Assembly: GCA_002498285.1 (NCBI GenBank)
Contig: DAGU01000023.1
Span: forward strand, 2,105 to 19,506
Source of the DNA: Methanomassiliicoccus sp. UBA386
GTDB lineage: Archaea > Thermoplasmatota > Thermoplasmata > Methanomassiliicoccales > Methanomassiliicoccaceae
DNA: 17,402 bases
Direction: 5' to 3'
The notes beneath the pieces were generated by a model. It was not told the DNA's origin, ran no database searches, and worked only from the letters and a program-made list of their open reading frames with translations. A program made the position numbers and the translations under genes. This document shows positions 12,893 to 17,402 of this stretch, in pieces (position 1 is the first letter of the stretch; each line of letters opens with the position of its first letter).

Positions 12893-13860
12893 CGGTCCCT
12901 CGCCAGCACAGTATCGGCCAGGGCGCGGAGGGCATCCTTGAACTCGGTTTCCTGTAGGACGTCCAGCCCCTTCAGGGCCTTGAGCCGCAGGTCCTCGGCA
13001 TGCCCCATGGCCACGTCCATGGCGTCGGTATCAAGCACCAGTTCCAGGGCTTCGTCCACCTCTTCCAAGGTCTTGTCCTTTTTGCTGTAGATCTCCCTCA
13101 GGCGCGCGGATTTGGGATAATGGTCCTGCATGGCGATCATGAGGGGCAGGTTGGCCTTTCCGTCGAGGACGTCCATGCCTCTCCCCTTTCCCAGGTCGCC
13201 CTCGTTCCCCCCGATGTCCAGTATATCGTCGACTATCTGGAATGCCAGGCCGATGTTGAGGCCGAACGTCCCCATGCCAGCTATCTGCTCCGCCGAGCCG
13301 TTGCCTATATACGCTCCCACCTGGGCAGAGGCCTCGATGGGCTTGGCGGTCTTACCGGTGATGATGCGGATGTACGTCTCCAGGGGTATGCTGGCATCAT
13401 TCTCGGTTCTGGTCTGCAAAATCTCGCTTTCGGCCATACGGGAGCAGGAGTCGGCCACCATCTCCACTATTTCCTCGGACTGGATCATCCCGCCGAGGCG
13501 GAATCCCTTGACGAAGAGGAAGTCCCCGGTTATAAGCGCCCGCTGGGTGCCGTATTTGCGATAGACGGCGGTGTTCCCCCTGCGGGTCTCCGCGCCGTCA
13601 TTGATGTCGTCATGGACCAGAGTTGCGCTGTGGATGAGTTCGAAGGCGGTGGCCACCGTGATTATCTTCTTCAGGTCGGTTCCCCCCACCGCCCGGAAGG
13701 ACAGGAGGGCGATCCCTGGCCTCATGCGCTTACCGCCGGAGCCGATAACATATGTGGCTATCTCGGTGAGCAGGGGATCCTCGGACCGCACGTTCCGCAT
13801 GATCTCATCCTCCACCATGCGGAGTTCCTCTTTTATAGGCTGGTCCCAGCTCAAGGGCAT
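12889..13860 (-). CDS. Polyprenyl (probably geranylgeranyl) diphosphate synthase
   Basis: This 323-residue trans-prenyltransferase carries both Asp-rich motifs, DDIND at 84-88 (LIHSATLVHDDINDGAETRRG) and DDILD at 211-215. It also has GSGGKRMRPG near the N-terminus and GDFLFVKGF. These enzymes condense isopentenyl diphosphate onto an allylic primer. The residue five before the first motif is Ala79, not an aromatic. The ATL-x-HDD pattern also occurs in long-chain synthases such as IspB, so product length is uncertain. The start at 13860 is chosen because a minus-strand TATA-like TTAAGTA (13884-13890) lies about 26 bases away; a frame opening at 14235 would run antisense through the divergent CBS gene. 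Coupling to the reductase supports a lipid role. Confidence 0.86.
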   Translation of the reverse strand: MPLSWDQPIKEELRMVEDEIMRNVRSEDPLLTEIATYVIGSGGKRMRPGIALLSFRAVGGTDLKKIITVATAFELIHSATLVHDDINDGAETRRGNTAVYRKYGTQRALITGDFLFVKGFRLGGMIQSEEIVEMVADSCSRMAESEILQTRTENDASIPLETYIRIITGKTAKPIEASAQVGAYIGNGSAEQIAGMGTFGLNIGLAFQIVDDILDIGGNEGDLGKGRGMDVLDGKANLPLMIAMQDHYPKSARLREIYSKKDKTLEEVDEALELVLDTDAMDVAMGHAEDLRLKALKGLDVLQETEFKDALRALADTVLARDR

Positions 13861-13883
13861 GTGCCGACCTAATACAAATGGCG

Positions 13884-13890
13884 TACTTAA
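13884..13890 (-). promoter_or_regulatory. TATA-like box for the lipid operon
   Basis: TTAAGTA on the minus strand is centred about 26 bases from the ATG at 13860, predicting a leaderless or nearly leaderless mRNA. Confidence 0.45.
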
Positions 13891-13924
13891 CCGTTGCTGG
13901 CCAAGCTTTTTCCACATCTGGCAA

Positions 13925-13932
13925 ACTATATC
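13925..13932 (+). promoter_or_regulatory. TATA box for the CBS-pair protein
   Basis: ACTATATC is centred about 29 bases before the ATG at 13958, giving a leader of only a few bases. It shares the 97-base divergent gap with the lipid operon promoter. Confidence 0.5.
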
Positions 13933-13957
13933 TTCATCGCGTTGAGAAGCATATCTC

Positions 13958-14383
13958 ATGCGCGCTAGAACGGAGCAGGGAGCAGGGGCCACGATAGAGG
14001 GCCAAATTGACGCGGATATCGCCATCGTGCCGGGGGAGGCCACCATGTCCGAGGTCCTCGACACCATGATATCGAAGGGCGCCTCGGTGGTGATGGTGAC
14101 CGACGGCGAGGACGTGGTGGGGCTTTTGACCGCAGGGGACATGGGCTCCATGGTCGCCAGGGGGATAGACCTTGATGCCAGCCAGGCGAGGGATTTTGCG
14201 TCGCTGTGCGAGATGAGCGGCAACCGGCCATGCACCAGGGTGAACTATGACGAAGAGCCGTCCAACGTCCTCAAGGTCATGCAGCACTGGGGTACCGACC
14301 GAGTATTAGTGGTAAAAAACGAAGAGGTCGTCGGGACGGTATCCGCCCTCGGCGCCTTAAAGAGTTGGAGAGAAAGGGTTTAG
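13958..14383 (+). CDS. Stand-alone CBS-domain pair protein
   Basis: This 141-residue protein consists of two CBS motifs: about 20-75 (IVPGEATMSEVLDTMISKGASVVMVTDGEDVVGLLTAGDMG) and 85-141 (VNYDEEPSNVLKVMQHWGTDRVLVVKNEEVVGTVSALGAL). It has no fused catalytic or DNA-binding domain. Such proteins fold as a Bateman module that binds adenine nucleotides or SAM and may regulate a partner. It is divergent from the prenyl synthase and convergent with fpoN, whose stop it overlaps by 3-4 bases. The partner is unknown; the second strand of CBS1 carries the usual GLLTAGD turn. Confidence 0.86.
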   Translation: MRARTEQGAGATIEGQIDADIAIVPGEATMSEVLDTMISKGASVVMVTDGEDVVGLLTAGDMGSMVARGIDLDASQARDFASLCEMSGNRPCTRVNYDEEPSNVLKVMQHWGTDRVLVVKNEEVVGTVSALGALKSWRERV

Positions 14384-15846
14384 GCCAGGGCCGGGAACAA
14401 CGTCCTCGCCGCCTCGGAGCAGAGCTCCAGCACGGGGTCGAAGAACAGACCCAGAGCGATGGTGGCCACCAGGCAGATGGCTATGGCCGCGGTCAGGGCG
14501 AGGGGCACCTTGATCTTCGCGTCGCTCTCTCCCTTCTCCACGTACATGTACTTGATGACACGCACGTAGTAGTACAGGGACAGGGCGGAGTTGAGCACGA
14601 GGGCCACACCGAGCCATATCATCCACTGGGTGATCTCGGCCGCTTCGACGGACGCCGAGAGCAGCACGACCTTGCTCATGAACCCGGACAGCGGAGGTAT
14701 GCCAGCCAGCGCGAACATGAAGATGGCCATGGAGAACGCCATGAACGGCGCCCTCTTGCCCAATCCCTTGTAGTCCGCGACCGACTCCCCTATCGCCACA
14801 TAGGTCAGGGCGGCGACCACGATGAACGCCCCGCTCTTCATGAAAGCGTGGGTGATGATGTGGAATATTCCGCCGGTGATGGCGTAATCCCCCACCACGG
14901 TGGCAAGGGGTATGGCCATCAGCATGTAGCCCGCCTGGGCGATCGAAGAGTAGGCAAGCATGCGCTTCATGTTGGTCTGCGATAGCGCTACGACGTTGCC
15001 TATGGTCATGGTCAGGACGGCGACGATGCCAAGCACCACGTCCCAGTCTGCCTTGAGGGCGATCAGGCCCACCAGGAAGACCTTGAACATCACCACCAGC
15101 CCCATCTTCTTGGAGCCAGCGGCAAGGAAGGCCGAAATGGGAGTGGGCGCGCCCTCGTACACGTCGGGGGCCCACATGTGGAATGGAGCTATGGCGATCT
15201 TGAACCCGAACCCTGCAACGAGCAGGCCTAGGGCCAATAGGGTTATCAGCTCGACCCCCTGGGCGGCCAGCACCTCGTTGATACCGATGAGGTTGGAGGT
15301 GCCGGTGGCCCCGTACAGCAGAGAGATGCCGTACAGGGACAGGGCGGAGGACATGCCACCGATGATGACATACTTGACCGCCGCCTCCGAGCCGCGCTTG
15401 TCCTTCTTGCGGAAGGCCACCAGAGCATAGGTCGCCATGGATGCTATCTCGATGCCCACATAGATGGCAAGCAAGTCCTGGGCCGAGGCCACCAGCATCA
15501 TGCCGGCGGTAGCCATCATGATCAGGGAGTAGTACTCGGCCAGGTGCCGGTCCTTCTCCACGTACCTGGCGGAGGCCAGGACGACCACGAAGGCGACGCT
15601 CAGGAACACCAGCGAGAAGACCGCCGCCAGTGCGTCAAAGACGATCAGAGGGGCGCTCGCATCGCCGATGATGCCAGGGTAGCCATTTGCCATGTAATGC
15701 GTTACCATCGCGGCGGATGCCAATATGCCAACCATGGAGATGCCGGCGAGGGCCCTGCTGGACTTGATCAGTATGTGCAGGGCGGGGATCGCCACCGCGA
15801 GCAGGACCAGGATGATCTCCGGGTAAATTGCTCCGTATTCAATCAT
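14380..15846 (-). CDS. fpoN: Fpo/Nuo-type proton-pumping subunit N (antiporter-like)
   Basis: This 488-residue, strongly hydrophobic protein of about 14 membrane helices belongs to the NuoN/FpoN antiporter-like family. Key charged residues of the proton path are present: E133 (AIYVGIEIASMATYALVAF), K216 (FGFKIAIAPFHMW) and K246/K247 (AGSKKMGLVV), as are MLAYSSIAQAGYML and HAFMKSG. It forms one proton channel in the membrane arm of F420H2 dehydrogenase (Fpo) or a related complex. It starts 1 base after the fpoM stop and is the last gene of the run, as is usual for fpo operons. Choosing Fpo rather than bacterial Nuo rests on the archaeal setting. The electron-input module is outside this window. 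Confidence 0.9.
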   Translation of the reverse strand: MIEYGAIYPEIILVLLAVAIPALHILIKSSRALAGISMVGILASAAMVTHYMANGYPGIIGDASAPLIVFDALAAVFSLVFLSVAFVVVLASARYVEKDRHLAEYYSLIMMATAGMMLVASAQDLLAIYVGIEIASMATYALVAFRKKDKRGSEAAVKYVIIGGMSSALSLYGISLLYGATGTSNLIGINEVLAAQGVELITLLALGLLVAGFGFKIAIAPFHMWAPDVYEGAPTPISAFLAAGSKKMGLVVMFKVFLVGLIALKADWDVVLGIVAVLTMTIGNVVALSQTNMKRMLAYSSIAQAGYMLMAIPLATVVGDYAITGGIFHIITHAFMKSGAFIVVAALTYVAIGESVADYKGLGKRAPFMAFSMAIFMFALAGIPPLSGFMSKVVLLSASVEAAEITQWMIWLGVALVLNSALSLYYYVRVIKYMYVEKGESDAKIKVPLALTAAIAICLVATIALGLFFDPVLELCSEAARTLFPALA

Positions 15847-15847
15847 T

Positions 15848-17365
15848 TTAGATCACCCCGCTGAGGGGCCACACCAACGGTATCGAAGGTGTGATAAGGT
15901 CCAGCACGTAGGCTGGCCAGACACCGAACAGTATGATGAGGCCAAGCAACACCGCCAGAGGAATGATCTCGAACCAGTAGGCATCGTGGAGATGCTTGGT
16001 GTCGACCTTGGTGGTCAGCTCGCCGAAGATGCTCCTCTGCATGGCCCATATGTAATAGGCCGCGGTGAGGGCAACGGTGGCGATGGGTACGAGCACCCAC
16101 AGGCCCCATACGTCGTAGGTCGACGTGAACACCATGAACTCGGCCAGGAAGCCGATCATCCCTGGAAGCCCGAGGGATGCCATGAACCCCATCATCATCA
16201 CGGTGGAGAGGATGGGAAGCTTGGGCGCAAGCCCGCCGAGCATGGGGATCTCCCTGGTCCCGACCTTGTGCTGGAACATCCCGCAGACCATGAAGAGGAC
16301 GGCGGTTATCAGACCATGCGCGAACATCTGGAACACCGCCGCGGCGATGCCCAGCTGAGTAAGCGTGGCTATGCCCAGCATCACTATGCCCATGTGGGAG
16401 ATGGACGAGTAGGCGACCATCTTCTTGAGGTCGGTCTGGGCCAGACAGGCCAGAGCGCCATAGATGATGGACACCACGCCGATCACCGCCATTATGAGCT
16501 GGAAGTCAACCGCTGCATCTGGCAGGGTGGGAAGGCATATTCGAATGATACCGTAGGACCCCATCTTCAGCAGCAGGCCGGCCAGCAGGACCGAGCCAGC
16601 GGTAGGCGCCTGGACGTGAGCGTCCGGCAGCCATGTGTGGAACGGCACCATCGGCATCTTCACGATGAACCCAAAGAAGAGGGCTCCGAAGATGGCGATC
16701 TGCAGCATGTGGCCCAGGTCACCCGCCACTTGCGCGATGAGCAGCATGTCGAAGGTGCCGATCGCGTCTGCAGGTATCAGGTTCCCGGCCTGCAGGAGGG
16801 GGGCGGTGGTGAAGTACAGGGCGAAGATACCCAGCAGCATGGCCAGCGAGGCCACGTGTGTGTATATGAAGAACTTTATCGACGCGTAGGCCCGGTTGAC
16901 ACCTCCCCATATGGCTATGAGGAAGTACATCGGGATCAGCACGACCTCCCAGAAGATGTAGAACACGAAGTAGTCCAGGGACATGAACACGCCCATGATG
17001 CCCACTTCGAGCACGAGCATCAGGCCCATGTAGTGGTGCAGGCGCTCCTCGACATCCCATGAGAACAGGATGGCGAGGAACACCAGCAGGGCGCTCAGGA
17101 AGACCATGGTGATGCTTACACCATCCACCCCGAGGTGGAAGTTGATGCCCAGGAAGCTGATCCACTGATATTTCTCGACGAACTGGAAGCCTCCGGTCAG
17201 GGAGAACTCCGTTAGCAGGAGGGTCGAGAGGGCCAACGGTATGGCCGAGAAGGCCAGGGCCGTGTACTTGGCCGCCTTGGGCGACCGCCCCATCAGGAAC
17301 GCCGCGATGGCGCCCACCAGGGGGAAGAGGATTAACAGCGAGAGTATCGGTATGTTCTCAAACAT
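15848..17365 (-). CDS. fpoM: Fpo/Nuo-type proton-pumping subunit M (antiporter-like)
   Basis: This 505-residue membrane protein has about 14 helices and matches the NuoM/FpoM family. Proton-path residues are visible: E140 (FYIFWEVVLIPMYFLIAIWG), K236 (FIVKMPMVPFHTWLPDAH) and K267 (LLLKMGSYGI), with QAPTAGSVLLAGLLLKMG and KKMVAYSSISHMGIVMLG also typical. It is one of the antiporter-like subunits of the membrane arm. It sits between fpoL and fpoN; the stop of fpoL precedes its ATG by 1 base, and its own stop precedes fpoN by 1 base. A Shine-Dalgarno-like GGGGTGAT in the last codons of the upstream gene serves each start, which points to translational coupling. Confidence 0.92.
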   Translation of the reverse strand: MFENIPILSLLILFPLVGAIAAFLMGRSPKAAKYTALAFSAIPLALSTLLLTEFSLTGGFQFVEKYQWISFLGINFHLGVDGVSITMVFLSALLVFLAILFSWDVEERLHHYMGLMLVLEVGIMGVFMSLDYFVFYIFWEVVLIPMYFLIAIWGGVNRAYASIKFFIYTHVASLAMLLGIFALYFTTAPLLQAGNLIPADAIGTFDMLLIAQVAGDLGHMLQIAIFGALFFGFIVKMPMVPFHTWLPDAHVQAPTAGSVLLAGLLLKMGSYGIIRICLPTLPDAAVDFQLIMAVIGVVSIIYGALACLAQTDLKKMVAYSSISHMGIVMLGIATLTQLGIAAAVFQMFAHGLITAVLFMVCGMFQHKVGTREIPMLGGLAPKLPILSTVMMMGFMASLGLPGMIGFLAEFMVFTSTYDVWGLWVLVPIATVALTAAYYIWAMQRSIFGELTTKVDTKHLHDAYWFEIIPLAVLLGLIILFGVWPAYVLDLITPSIPLVWPLSGVI

Positions 17366-17366
17366 C

Positions 17367-17402
17367 TTAGATCACCCCTCCCACGAGGAAGAGGAGGATG
17401 AC
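17367..17402 (-). CDS. fpoL: C-terminal end of upstream gene, probably fpoL (partial)
   Basis: Eleven codons and a TAA stop are visible, encoding VILLFLVGGVI. The hydrophobic ending, the position upstream of fpoM and the matching end of fpoM (both finish GVI, stop) make it most likely the last helix of FpoL/NuoL. The identity rests on gene order; the body lies beyond the window edge. Confidence 0.6.
   Translation of the reverse strand, partial: VILLFLVGGVI

Noticed and set aside
11682..12935. 417-codon minus-strand open frame
   Set aside because: It is a shifted-frame shadow of the geranylgeranyl reductase, Arg/Gly/His-rich and without motifs.
13000..13872. 290-codon plus-strand open frame
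   Set aside because: It is antisense to the prenyl synthase, which has both Asp-rich motifs; the plus frame has no recognisable motif.
13861..14235. N-terminal extension of the prenyl synthase to 14235
   Set aside because: It would be antisense to the CBS-pair gene, crosses both promoters, and is low-complexity Ser/Met/Pro; family length fits a start at 13860.
15986..17062. 358-codon plus-strand open frame
   Set aside because: It is antisense to fpoM, is very rich in His, Glu, Gly and Asp and resembles no fold; it is a shadow of high-GC membrane-protein codons.

Overview
This window is archaeal and GC-rich (about 60% by eye). The evidence is information-processing genes that exist only in archaea and eukaryotes (Csl4 exosome subunit, NOB1-type rRNA endonuclease, METTL5-type methyltransferase), an isoprenoid ether-lipid pair (polyprenyl/GGPP synthase and geranylgeranyl reductase), TATA-box promoters that sit about 25 nt from several start codons, and FpoL-M-N type proton-pumping subunits. 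The best fit is a high-GC member of the Thermoplasmatota, probably a Methanomassiliicoccales methanogen. That assignment is inference from gene content, not from a database match.

Layout. Bases 1-2698: the end of a RavA-like MoxR AAA+ ATPase and its VWA-domain (ViaA-like) partner. Bases 2794-3102: a small DUF3303-like protein, followed by a hairpin in the convergent gap. Bases 5573-3147 (minus): a tightly coupled three-gene operon of a BchC-like dehydrogenase, a PTPS/QueD-fold protein and a family-4 glycosyltransferase. Divergent from it are a cysteine-rich winged-helix regulator and a CobW/HypB-like GTPase (5709-7449). An Lrp/AsnC regulator follows (7580-8005). Bases 8280-10086: an apparent operon of an XRE-CBS regulator, METTL5-like methyltransferase and Csl4. 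Then come a small coiled-coil protein, a THUMP-less ThiI-like PP-loop protein, a convergent small unknown protein, and NOB1 (to 11803). Bases 13860-11810 (minus) hold the lipid pair. A CBS-pair protein reads outward (13958-14383), and the window ends in the minus-strand fpoL-fpoM-fpoN tail of a membrane Fpo/Nuo-type complex.

Functionally, most of the window is housekeeping: RNA maturation (NOB1, Csl4, METTL5, ThiI-like), membrane lipid synthesis and energy conservation. The most unusual part is the minus-strand operon at 3147-5573. The PTPS-fold protein keeps the three zinc histidines and the pterin-anchoring glutamate but has lost the catalytic Cys and Asp-His dyad, and it is coupled to an oxidoreductase and a glycosyltransferase. 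This looks like a candidate pathway for a modified, perhaps glycosylated, pterin-like compound.

No tRNA, rRNA, CRISPR array, insertion sequence or prophage was seen. No gene-free stretch exceeds 300 bases; the longest is about 274 bases at 8006-8279.
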